Origin: Chloracidobacterium sp. UBA7659 | Lineage (GTDB): Bacteria; Acidobacteriota; Blastocatellia; Pyrinomonadales; Pyrinomonadaceae | DNA length: 5,001 nucleotides | Direction: 5' to 3' | Assembly: GCA_002483395.1 (NCBI GenBank) | Contig: DLHV01000190.1 | Coordinates: 279 to 5,279 of the forward strand | The notes under the pieces: generated by a model | What the model saw: the letters and a program-made list of their open reading frames with translations, nothing else | What the model was told of the DNA's origin: nothing | The model's database searches: none | Part shown: positions 1 through 5,001 of the stretch, in pieces | Layout: every line of letters starts with the position of its first letter | Position numbering within the stretch: the first letter of the stretch is position 1 | Program-made: the position numbers and the translations under genes

Positions 1-1
1 T

Positions 2-1384
2 TCGCCACAGGCTCCCGTCTCGGACTGGTTCAATGGCGATGACATGCATCACAACGGAGCTTTGTTCCTCGCCCAAAACTACTCCTTCTTTACGGGATTC
101 GGGCAAGACCGTCCGTTACCGACCTCGACCAGCGACTATGTAAAGCCATGGAAAGGCCGCGAGACGCAGGACGGTTACGATTTTTATCTAAAGCTTGGCG
201 GCCTGAAAGAGGTCGCGGACTATTACCAGACGGCACTCGGAACGCGGATCAAATTTTGGGATGACATGATGGAGCATCCGAACTACGATCAGTTCTGGAA
301 GGACCACAACATTCTTCCCAAGCTCAAAAATATTAAATGCGCGACGATGACCGTCGGCGGCTGGTACGACAACGAAGATCTTTACGGAGCGCTTCAGACC
401 TACCAGCATGTCGAGCGGCAGAATCCGGGCATTTTTAATGTGCTTGTTGTCGGCCCGTGGGATCACGGCGGTTGGTCGCGAAACGATGGTGACTGGCTCG
501 GCACCGCGTATTTCGGCCAAAAAACGGGCGAATATTATCGCTCGCGTCTCGAAGTTCCATTCTTTAATCACTTTCTGAAAGGCCAGGGCGATATCGCAGC
601 TATCAAGGAAGTAAACTTATATGATACCGGTTCCCACGAATGGAGATCGTTCGAGCATTACGAACCGACGACCGGTACCGATACGGCTCTCTATTTGACA
701 GCAAACGGCGGACTTTCGTTCGACATGCCAAAAGGCCCCGCTGGCTCAGATCAATATGTCTCGGATCCGACGAAACCGGTGCCATACACTCAGAAAATCA
801 CGCGCAATTACCCGCGCGATTTTATGACGGAAGACCAGCGTTTTGTTTCGACGCGGCCCGATGTACTTGTCTATCAAACCGAGCCTTTGACCGAAGAAAT
901 TACGGTCGCCGGCGACATCAAGCCCTCGCTTTTCATCTCGTCCACAGGCACCGACTCGGACTTTATCGTAAAGCTGGTCGATGTCTTTCCGGACGATTAC
1001 AAGTTTCCCGAGGGTGTGAAACCGCAGCCGAACTCGGCCTGGACCGTCTTCCAGCCAGGCGGCTACGAGATGCTTCTGCGGGGTGAGCCGATGCCGGCGA
1101 GATTTCGAAACGGCTTTGAAAAACCGCAGCCGCTGGTTCCCAACGCCGTGACGAAGCTTGCCTTTAAGATGCCTGGCGTCGCTCACACCTTCAAAAAGGG
1201 CCATCGCATTATGGTCCAGATACAGAGCACATGGTTCCCCCTCGTCGCCCGGAATCCGCAAAAGTATGTGGTCAATTACAAAAAGGCCACAGCGAAGGAT
1301 TTTCAGAGAGCGACACAGCGTGTCTATTACAGCGGCCGGAACGCCTCGGCGATCGTTCTTCCGATCCAAAAAATGGGTCGCTAA
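2..1384 (+). CDS. CocE/NonD family alpha/beta hydrolase (X-Pro dipeptidyl-peptidase S15-like), 5' end outside window
   Basis: This is the C-terminal part of a serine hydrolase of the CocE/NonD group, which includes cocaine esterase, glutaryl-7-ACA acylase and X-Pro peptidase relatives. These enzymes cleave acyl-ester or amide bonds; the substrate here cannot be inferred. The frame is open from base 2, so the Met at 44 is internal. Counting from that Met, GGWYDNEDLYGALQTY (residues 105-120) holds the likely catalytic Asp109, and GPWDHGGW (137-144) the catalytic His141. The GxSYxG nucleophile elbow must lie upstream of the window. Residues of roughly 50-95 look like the helical cap. From about 210 on there is a PepX_C-type jelly-roll, with RFVSTRPDVLVYQTEPL (267-283), SDFIVKLVDVFPD and HTFKKGHRIMVQIQSTWFP. 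Family members run to about 600-650 residues, often with a signal peptide, so roughly 150 residues are missing. The gene ends in TAA at 1382-1384, 89 bases before the next gene on the same strand. Confidence 0.93.
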   Translation, partial: SPQAPVSDWFNGDDMHHNGALFLAQNYSFFTGFGQDRPLPTSTSDYVKPWKGRETQDGYDFYLKLGGLKEVADYYQTALGTRIKFWDDMMEHPNYDQFWKDHNILPKLKNIKCATMTVGGWYDNEDLYGALQTYQHVERQNPGIFNVLVVGPWDHGGWSRNDGDWLGTAYFGQKTGEYYRSRLEVPFFNHFLKGQGDIAAIKEVNLYDTGSHEWRSFEHYEPTTGTDTALYLTANGGLSFDMPKGPAGSDQYVSDPTKPVPYTQKITRNYPRDFMTEDQRFVSTRPDVLVYQTEPLTEEITVAGDIKPSLFISSTGTDSDFIVKLVDVFPDDYKFPEGVKPQPNSAWTVFQPGGYEMLLRGEPMPARFRNGFEKPQPLVPNAVTKLAFKMPGVAHTFKKGHRIMVQIQSTWFPLVARNPQKYVVNYKKATAKDFQRATQRVYYSGRNASAIVLPIQKMGR

Positions 1385-1461
1385 ATTGGGGCGTCCATAC
1401 GGCTCAAGAACCGGGAGTCATCTGGGGCCGAATCTGTTAGAGTTAAGACAGTGATTCAATC

Positions 1462-1468
1462 AGGAGGT
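1462..1468 (+). promoter_or_regulatory. Strong Shine-Dalgarno of the small membrane protein gene
   Basis: AGGAGGT lies five bases before the ATG at 1474, a near-perfect anti-16S match. It fixes the start of the small gene and argues that this short ORF is really translated. It stands out because the two-component genes in the same window have no recognisable Shine-Dalgarno. Confidence 0.85.
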
Positions 1469-1473
1469 AGACG

Positions 1474-1839
1474 ATGCCTACAACCTCAATCGCCTTTGGC
1501 GGCCTGCTAATTCTGGTCGGTTTGATAGGGTATGTTCATGGTATGATGAACGAAAAAGCCAGTATTACAGCCTTGATTCCGGCGTTTTTCGGAATTGTTT
1601 TGGCTATCCTCGGTGTCTCGGCCCGGGCGAGCGAAGGATTGCGAAAACACTTGATGCATGCCGCCGTTCTGATTGCTCTTTTGGGTTTCATTCTGACCGC
1701 CGGACGGCTCATCTCAAAACTCAGCGACCTTACCATGTCGGCCGCGGTTTTTTCTCAAGCTGCGATGGCAATTATCTGCTTGGTTTTCGTTATATTAGCG
1801 ATCAGATCGTTTGCGGCTGCCAGAAGCGAACGAAACTAG
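1474..1839 (+). CDS. Small four-helix integral membrane protein, function unknown
   Basis: This 121-residue protein is almost entirely hydrophobic helices. Likely membrane segments are residues 6-24, 31-51, 60-80 and 90-113. They are joined by short polar loops (HGMMNEKAS, RASEGLRKH, SKLSDLTM) and end in a basic tail (RSFAAARSERN). The GG-x-LIGYV followed by a second helix with ALIPAFFG is loosely reminiscent of the small TMEM14/UPF0136-type membrane proteins, but this is an impression, not an assignment. There is no signal peptide cleavage site, enzyme motif or metal site. The start is set by the strong AGGAGGT five bases upstream. The gene lies 89 bases after the hydrolase on the same strand; that gap shows no convincing terminator or promoter, so co-transcription is possible. 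It converges with the sensor kinase gene. Being a real gene is nearly certain; its role is unknown. Confidence 0.85.
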   Translation: MPTTSIAFGGLLILVGLIGYVHGMMNEKASITALIPAFFGIVLAILGVSARASEGLRKHLMHAAVLIALLGFILTAGRLISKLSDLTMSAAVFSQAAMAIICLVFVILAIRSFAAARSERN

Positions 1840-1888
1840 GATTAGTAAGTTCCCGTCTCGTTCATTATTATTCTTTCCTATTCCTTGG

Positions 1889-1911
1889 TTGTTTCGTTTA
1901 CGACCGAACAA
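1889..1911. terminator. Weak inverted repeat between convergent genes, possible terminator
   Basis: The 98-base gap 1840-1937 separates two convergent genes and would be expected to hold a terminator. The best pairing seen is TTGTTTCG (1889-1896) with CGAACAA (1905-1911), one bulged T and an eight-base loop. No run of T follows on either strand, although 1861-1895 is T-rich on the + strand. Intrinsic termination here is only a guess; Rho-dependent termination or another structure is equally possible. Confidence 0.2.
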
Positions 1912-1937
1912 GACGAATCGGAAGAAGAATCCGGTCG

Positions 1938-3314
1938 CTACTGCTCCCGGTTCTGACAAGCCAGCGTGATTTCAATTTCCAATCCGTCAGCCGTGTTGCC
2001 CGCTTTTATCGAACCCTTATGAATACGGATCGACTGCTCGGCAATCGCCAATCCGAGCCCGGTTCCTCCCGAACCGCGATCGCGGGCCTCGCCGACACGA
2101 TAGAACGGTTTGAATAGATTGCTAAGTTCTGCCTCCGGCACTCCGCCGCCATGATCGACAACCCGCAGGACGGCATTTCCGCCGCCATTAGACAACGAAA
2201 CCTCGACTTCGGTTCCATCTTTTGTATAACGCACCGCATTTCGCAAGACATTTTCAACCGCGCTTTGGATCAAACTTTCACTGCCGAAAACGCGGCATTC
2301 ATCCGCCTTCATGATCTTCACCGTTTTGCCTTTCGCATTCGCCTCAAAATCGGCGTCCGCCGCAACCTGTTCGACAAGACTTTTTAGGTTCAGCTCACGG
2401 CGGTCGAAATCTTGCGAGCCCGTTTCCAGCTTCGAAAGCGTCAGTAGCCTCGAGATCATGTCATTCAGCCGCTGCGACTCGGTTTCGATCCGTTGTAGGA
2501 CGGGCGCCGTTTCGCCGTTCGATTTTTGCTTCGCAATTTCTAAAGCGACGTTCATACGGGCCAGCGGCGACCGCAGCTCGTGCGAAACATCGCGCGAAAG
2601 ACGCTGCTGCGATGTGATCAGCGATTCGATCCGCTCGGCCATTACGTCAAAATCCTTCGCCAGCGCGGCAAGTTCGTCATGCCGATTTCCTACCTGGTCG
2701 GCAACACGAGCCGACAAGTCACCGGCCGCAAGTTTCTGTGTTGCCCTGCGCAGTTTTCCGATCGGTGACGAAAGATATCTCGCAAGCGCCCAACACAGCA
2801 GGAAAGCCGTAAGAAGCAGTCCTGCGTACCTAAGATACCGGAACGGCGATTCACCGAAGAACGGCGTCATCCGCGGCCGCTCCCAACGAATGATCAGAAC
2901 GTATTTCTCCCCGTTCCGAAGGACAAACTGTTTTGCCGAAAGCGCGGTTTCCGGCTCATTTAACTCTATTTCGACAGCGTCGCTTGCCGCCGTCTTCGAG
3001 ATAAGGTCACTGTAATTATTTACATTCAACACCTCGGCCGACCAAACTTTTCCATTTTCGCCGATGACATCGACCTCGCTTATCGTTTCGGCTTGCCGTA
3101 TACGGCCGATAAACGCATTAAAACCCTGCTCACCTTGGCTGTCATAGATCTGAGCCGCCGTCGCGGCATAAATGCCGGTCTGATTTCGAACGGAAATGCG
3201 CCAACGGCTGACGACCGGCTCGGTCTGGACCGTCCAATTCAGAAACACGACCACGCCGACCATCAGCGAGATCGCGGCGAGAAACCAGAGAAAGATCTTT
3301 AGAAACAGATTCAT
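1938..3314 (-). CDS. cpxA: CpxA-like sensor histidine kinase
   Basis: This is a 458-residue inner-membrane sensor kinase, nearly the same length as Escherichia coli CpxA (457). Order of parts: membrane helix 4-26; periplasmic sensor of about 130 residues (27-160); second helix about 161-181; HAMP (SSPIGKLRRATQKLAAGDL, 182-200, on to about 233); HisKA with SHELRSPLARM, where His245 is the phospho-acceptor; and HATPase_c with N-box ENVLRNAVRYT (Asn359), G1 DHGGGVP (Asp387), F-box FKPFYRV and G2 GGTGLGLA (416-423). The stretches TSQQRLSRDVSHELRSPL and EARDRGSGGTGLGLAIAE are close to CpxA as I know it. Residue H+4 is Ser rather than the commoner Thr/Asn. It would autophosphorylate and phosphorylate the adjacent regulator. 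Its ATG overlaps the regulator stop as ATGA (3311-3314) and has no Shine-Dalgarno of its own, so translation is probably coupled. The signal sensed is unknown: the periplasmic part has no motif I recognise and no CpxP-like gene is in view. Orthology to cpxA is likely but not proven. Confidence 0.94.
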   Translation of the reverse strand: MNLFLKIFLWFLAAISLMVGVVVFLNWTVQTEPVVSRWRISVRNQTGIYAATAAQIYDSQGEQGFNAFIGRIRQAETISEVDVIGENGKVWSAEVLNVNNYSDLISKTAASDAVEIELNEPETALSAKQFVLRNGEKYVLIIRWERPRMTPFFGESPFRYLRYAGLLLTAFLLCWALARYLSSPIGKLRRATQKLAAGDLSARVADQVGNRHDELAALAKDFDVMAERIESLITSQQRLSRDVSHELRSPLARMNVALEIAKQKSNGETAPVLQRIETESQRLNDMISRLLTLSKLETGSQDFDRRELNLKSLVEQVAADADFEANAKGKTVKIMKADECRVFGSESLIQSAVENVLRNAVRYTKDGTEVEVSLSNGGGNAVLRVVDHGGGVPEAELSNLFKPFYRVGEARDRGSGGTGLGLAIAEQSIRIHKGSIKAGNTADGLEIEITLACQNREQ

Positions 3315-4000
3315 ACCAGTGTATAGATGTATCCGACCGAGCGAACGGTCTTAATTCTTTCGCTGCCGTCGGACCGAAGGCCGAGTTTTTTTCGCAGGTT
3401 GCTGACGTGCATGTCCAGGCTGCGGTCATATGGCGAAAGGCTGCGTTCAAGGACGTTTTCGCTTAGATCTTCTTTCTTTACGATCTTTCCGGCCTCACGT
3501 ACTAGTGCGGTCAGCAGATCGAATTCGACCGAGGTCAGCCCGATTTCGACACCGTCCAATTTCGCCGAACGGGCCGAAGCCGAGATCTCGAGGTCTTCGA
3601 CATGCAGCTTTTCCGACGCCGCATCGTCACCTTCCTCATTATTCGCGCGGCGAAGTATTGCCCGCAGTCTTGCTACAAGCTCGCGCGGATTGAAAGGCTT
3701 CGGCAAATAATCGTCCGCACCGATTTCCAGCCCGACGATCCGTTCCATATCTTCGCCACGTGCCGTTAACATTATGACCGGTAACGCGGATTCCTCACGC
3801 AAATTACGCAGCACGTCAAATCCGTTCATCTTCGGCATCATCACATCGAGGATAGCCATGTCGTAATCGCCGGAGATCGCCCTTTTTAAGCCGTTTTCGC
3901 CGTCGTGGACGGCCTCTGTCTCAAAGCCTTCAACGGTCAGATACTCCGAAACCAGATCGCACAGTTCTTCGTCGTCGTCAATTATCAACACCTTGCTCAT
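3311..4000 (-). CDS. cpxR: CpxR-like OmpR/PhoB-family response regulator
   Basis: This is a 229-residue cytoplasmic transcription regulator. The receiver domain (about 3-117) has the acidic triad Asp8/Asp9/Asp10, the phospho-acceptor Asp52 in LDVMMPKMNG, Thr79 in VIMLTARG, and Lys101 in DDYLPKPFNPRELVARLRAI. A linker (about 119-130, Asn/Glu/Asp-rich) leads to a winged-helix DNA-binding domain (about 131-229). That domain has GLTSVEFDLL, the recognition helix region LSPYDRSLDMHVSNLRKKL (188-206) and a C-terminal hairpin KTVRSVGYIYT. The recognition region is almost the same as in Escherichia coli CpxR, which supports binding to GTAAA repeats, and such a repeat lies 43-57 bases upstream of the ATG. 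The ATG at 3998-4000 has no Shine-Dalgarno in front of it. The gene overlaps the kinase by four bases (ATGA). OmpR-family membership is certain; the specific cpxR name rests on motif resemblance and the binding box. Confidence 0.95.
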   Translation of the reverse strand: MSKVLIIDDDEELCDLVSEYLTVEGFETEAVHDGENGLKRAISGDYDMAILDVMMPKMNGFDVLRNLREESALPVIMLTARGEDMERIVGLEIGADDYLPKPFNPRELVARLRAILRRANNEEGDDAASEKLHVEDLEISASARSAKLDGVEIGLTSVEFDLLTALVREAGKIVKKEDLSENVLERSLSPYDRSLDMHVSNLRKKLGLRSDGSERIKTVRSVGYIYTLV

Positions 4001-4009
4001 ACCAAACCG

Positions 4010-4040
4010 ATTCTACGGCAAAACCGATGCCTGCGATCAA
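4010..4040 (-). promoter_or_regulatory. Possible sigma70-type promoter of the cpxR-cpxA operon
   Basis: On the - strand, TTGATC (4035-4040) and TAGAAT (4010-4015) resemble -35 and -10 hexamers with a 19-base spacer, longer than the usual 17. If used, transcription would begin within a few bases of the regulator ATG and give a leaderless or nearly leaderless mRNA, which would fit the lack of a Shine-Dalgarno. The CpxR-like box ends three bases upstream of the -35, a position suited to activation. The elements are weak matches, so this is a candidate only. Confidence 0.35.
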
Positions 4041-4042
4041 CT

Positions 4043-4057
4043 TTTACAATTCTTTAC
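4043..4057 (-). promoter_or_regulatory. CpxR-type operator, GTAAA-N5-GTAAA
   Basis: Read on the - strand, the direction of the regulator gene, this is GTAAA GAATT GTAAA. It is two exact half-sites with a five-base spacer, ten bases centre to centre, so both lie on one face of the helix. It matches the published Escherichia coli CpxR-P consensus exactly. It lies 43-57 bases upstream of the ATG of a regulator whose recognition helix closely resembles that of CpxR. Autoregulation by the phosphorylated regulator is the natural reading; binding has not been shown. Confidence 0.75.
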
Positions 4058-4072
4058 AAAGATTGCGTAGTA

Positions 4073-4094
4073 CGACAGGCTGCCAAGTCTGTCG
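4073..4094. repeat. 22-base hairpin, copy 1 of a twin pair in the nagA-cpxR gap
   Basis: The arms are CGACAGGCT (4073-4081) and AGTCTGTCG (4086-4094) around the loop GCCA. All nine positions pair as + strand RNA, counting one G-U; the - strand RNA would have an A-C mismatch at that place. The inner seven bases of both arms are identical to copy 2 at 4125-4146. No T-run follows, so it is not a classical terminator. It could be an operator for a dimeric regulator, an mRNA 3'-end stabiliser, or a member of a dispersed palindromic repeat family. Confidence 0.6.
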
Positions 4095-4106
4095 ATTAAG
4101 CAGAGT

Positions 4107-4118
4107 GCCCATTCGGGC
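4107..4118. repeat. Short GCCC/GGGC hairpin between the twin hairpins
   Basis: GCCC (4107-4110) pairs with GGGC (4115-4118) across the loop ATTC, extended by two G-U pairs in + strand RNA. It lies midway between the two 22-base hairpins, making three small stems within 75 bases. A four-base stem is easily due to chance, so the only support is the company it keeps. Confidence 0.25.
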
Positions 4119-4124
4119 GTTTAT

Positions 4125-4146
4125 GAACAGGCTCGGCAGTCTGTTC
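4125..4146. repeat. 22-base hairpin, copy 2 of the twin pair, touching the nagA stop codon
   Basis: The arms are GAACAGGCT (4125-4133) and AGTCTGTTC (4138-4146) around the loop CGGC. The inner arms ACAGGCT and AGTCTGT are identical to copy 1. The two outer base pairs differ but remain paired (CG with CG in copy 1, GA with TC here). Its right end shares base 4146 with the nagA stop codon, so the hairpin begins directly at the 3' end of that gene. It may mark or protect the nagA mRNA 3' end, or be a protein-binding palindrome. Confidence 0.6.
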
Positions 4147-4823
4147 TACGTCTCGGATACAATCTTTCCGCCGATCATTGCGAACGCGACATCGCCGTAA
4201 GCGTCGAGACCGACCAAATCGGCCCGTTTTCCAACCTCAATCGAGCCGTGCGTCTGGTCGATTCCGAGCAGCTTCGCCGGATTTGTTGAGGCCATTTTTA
4301 CGACCTCAACGTCCGAAAAACCCAAAGCTCTCATCATTTTCACGCCTTCCAGCATGGTGCTTACCGAACCCGCGATGCTGCCGCGTTCATTCCGCGTGCA
4401 GCCGTTTATGACTGACACTTTCTCACCCCAGATCTCATATTCACCGTCACCTAATCCTGTCGGTGCAACCGAATCGCTTATGAGCGAAACCTTGTCCGGC
4501 GACTTGCTCCGGCAGGCGAATTCAAGCATTTTCGGATGGACATGAATGCCGTCGGCTATGATATCGAACGTCACGTCGTCCTTCGTCAAAGCCCACCCGA
4601 CAACGCCGATATCCCGATGATGCAATCCAATCATCGCATTGTAAAAGTGAGTCAGGTGTCTCGCCCCGGCATCAAACGCCTGGTCGAGAACTTCCACACC
4701 TGCACTCGTATGCCCAATCGATACCACCCAGCCTTGCCGGCGAAGTTCGTGTATGAGTTCGATCCCGCCATCGACCTCCGGTGCGAGCGTGGTCATGTGT
4801 ACACCCCTTTTTAGCCGTGGCAT
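4146..4823 (-). CDS. nagA: N-acetylglucosamine-6-phosphate deacetylase, C-terminal part; 5' region replaced or interrupted by repeats
   Basis: NagA removes acetate from GlcNAc-6-phosphate, giving glucosamine-6-phosphate for amino-sugar use and cell-wall recycling in the cytoplasm. Numbered from the Met at 4823, the visible residues are TTLAPE (11-16), IGHTS with metal ligand His38, LTHFYNAM with metal ligand His59, IIADGIHVH with substrate His94, LISDSVAPTG with catalytic Asp117, and the C-terminal NPAKLLGID...GSIEVGKRADLV typical of amidohydrolases. The family is about 380 residues; here 225 are read, and the N-terminal 160 or so, including the HLEGP metal-ligand Glu, are absent. Similarity begins at about Met10 (ATG 4794-4796), exactly where the hairpin array starts; residues 1-9 look repeat-derived. 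Met10 has GGGG seven bases upstream; Met1 has GGAG ten bases and AAGGAG fifteen bases upstream. The frame stays open to the window edge, so a longer protein with an in-frame insert, or a 5' part beyond the window, is possible. Alone, this fragment should not be an active deacetylase. Confidence 0.85.
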   Translation of the reverse strand: MPRLKRGVHMTTLAPEVDGGIELIHELRRQGWVVSIGHTSAGVEVLDQAFDAGARHLTHFYNAMIGLHHRDIGVVGWALTKDDVTFDIIADGIHVHPKMLEFACRSKSPDKVSLISDSVAPTGLGDGEYEIWGEKVSVINGCTRNERGSIAGSVSTMLEGVKMMRALGFSDVEVVKMASTNPAKLLGIDQTHGSIEVGKRADLVGLDAYGDVAFAMIGGKIVSET

Positions 4824-5001
4824 GCAAAAAAAGCTCCACTCCTTACGAAGGAGGGGTGTCGGCGAAAGCTCCCCTCCTGCCAGAGGAGGGGTGGCAGTCG
4901 CTTCGGCTGACGGGGTGGTGGGAGCGACGGGGTGGTTCTCTCTGCGTTGGCTCTCCTCCCGGTTTGAGGAGGGGTATCTTGGCTCCCCTCCTGTCTTAGG
5001 A
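4801..5001. repeat. Array of short GC-skewed hairpin repeats (CCCCTCCT/AGGAGGGG units)
   Basis: About 200 bases consist of related units, each starting GCTC and forming a CTCCT/AGGAG hairpin. Stems are CTCCTT/AAGGAG (4839-4844 and 4848-4853), CCCCTCCT/AGGAGGGG (4871-4878 and 4884-4891, perfect), CTCCTC/GAGGAG (4953-4958 and 4966-4971) and TCCT/AGGA (4989-4992 and 4998-5001, cut by the window edge). The loops differ. Units begin at 4833, 4868, 4950 and 4982, so spacing is irregular; the longer second unit includes GACGGGGTGGT twice (4909-4919 and 4926-4936) and an imperfect stem AGTCG/CGGCT. ACACCCCT at 4801-4808 is the complement of AGGGGTGT at 4852-4859 and probably marks the left edge. No protein domain is recognisable in any frame. 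It looks like a dispersed, non-autonomous palindromic repeat family. Confidence 0.75.
4826..4856 (-). terminator. Terminator-like hairpin plus seven T, facing the nagA fragment
   Basis: On the - strand the first repeat unit reads as CCTCCTT, loop CGT, AAGGAG, then TGGAGC and seven T (4826-4832). The six-pair core stem (4839-4844 with 4848-4853) extends outward past one mismatch by two more pairs, and the T-run follows soon after. This has the form of an intrinsic terminator and would stop transcripts heading into the nagA fragment. It is built from a repeat unit, so the likeness may be incidental. Confidence 0.4.

Noticed and set aside
746..1369. A 207-codon open frame on the - strand opposite the hydrolase
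   Set aside because: It lies wholly inside the well-supported hydrolase gene on the other strand, shows no domain, and has the Arg/His-rich composition of an antisense shadow.
1385..1473. Terminator or promoter between the hydrolase and the small membrane protein
   Set aside because: Only a poor CGG/CCG pairing near 1400 and no T-run were found, and no convincing -35/-10 pair. Nothing beyond the Shine-Dalgarno can be supported.
2311..3015. A 234-codon open frame on the + strand opposite the kinase
   Set aside because: Ser/Arg/Phe-rich antisense shadow of the kinase gene, with no recognisable motif and no ribosome-binding site.
4107..4146. Classical Rho-independent terminator after nagA
   Set aside because: Stems are present, but the - strand sequence after them (ATAAACG and ACTCTGC) has no T-run, so they are reported as structured repeats instead.
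4781..4999. An open frame on the + strand through the repeat array
   Set aside because: It runs from antisense nagA into the hairpin repeats, where stop codons are rare because the DNA has few TA steps. The peptide only mirrors the repeat units.
4833..5001. CRISPR array
   Set aside because: Units are imperfect, spacing is 35, 82 and 32 bases, and no constant repeat alternates with unique spacers of even length.

Overview
The window (about 50% GC by eye) carries four genes that can be read with confidence, plus a fifth whose 5' part is lost in a repeat array. The layout is: a hydrolase and a small membrane protein on the + strand (1-1839), then a convergent - strand block holding a CpxA/CpxR-like two-component system (1938-4000), a structured regulatory intergenic region (4001-4145), the 3' part of nagA (4146 to about 4800), and a GC-skewed array of short hairpin repeats running off the right edge (about 4801-5001). 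The source is a Gram-negative-type bacterium. The CocE/NonD hydrolase subtype, the CpxAR-like pair and the repeats together suggest Acidobacteriota (for example the Blastocatellia). That assignment is inference from family feel, not a search result.

The left third holds the C-terminal 460 or so residues of a CocE/NonD-type alpha/beta hydrolase, with catalytic Asp and His visible and the nucleophilic Ser off the window. It is followed 89 bases later by a 121-residue, four-helix membrane protein with a strong Shine-Dalgarno. This gene and the kinase gene converge on a 98-base AT-richer gap with no convincing terminator.

The centre is a response regulator and sensor kinase overlapping by ATGA, transcribed leftward, regulator first. 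Both resemble enterobacterial CpxR and CpxA closely in length and motifs, including the DNA-recognition helix. The DNA upstream of the regulator contains GTAAA-N5-GTAAA on the coding strand, which is the CpxR consensus box known from Escherichia coli, so the system very probably autoregulates. Between this box and nagA lie two 22-base hairpins with identical inner stems, covarying outer base pairs and different loops; the second begins at the nagA stop codon.

The nagA reading frame keeps two metal-ligand His, the substrate His and the catalytic Asp, but the N-terminal 160 or so residues expected of the family are not in the window. In their place is a series of CCCCTCCT/AGGAGGGG-type hairpins, one of which is followed by seven T on the nagA coding strand like an intrinsic terminator. 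The nagA frame has no stop through the whole array, so in-frame insertion, 5' truncation and interruption are all still possible. This junction and the twin hairpins are the most unusual parts of the window.
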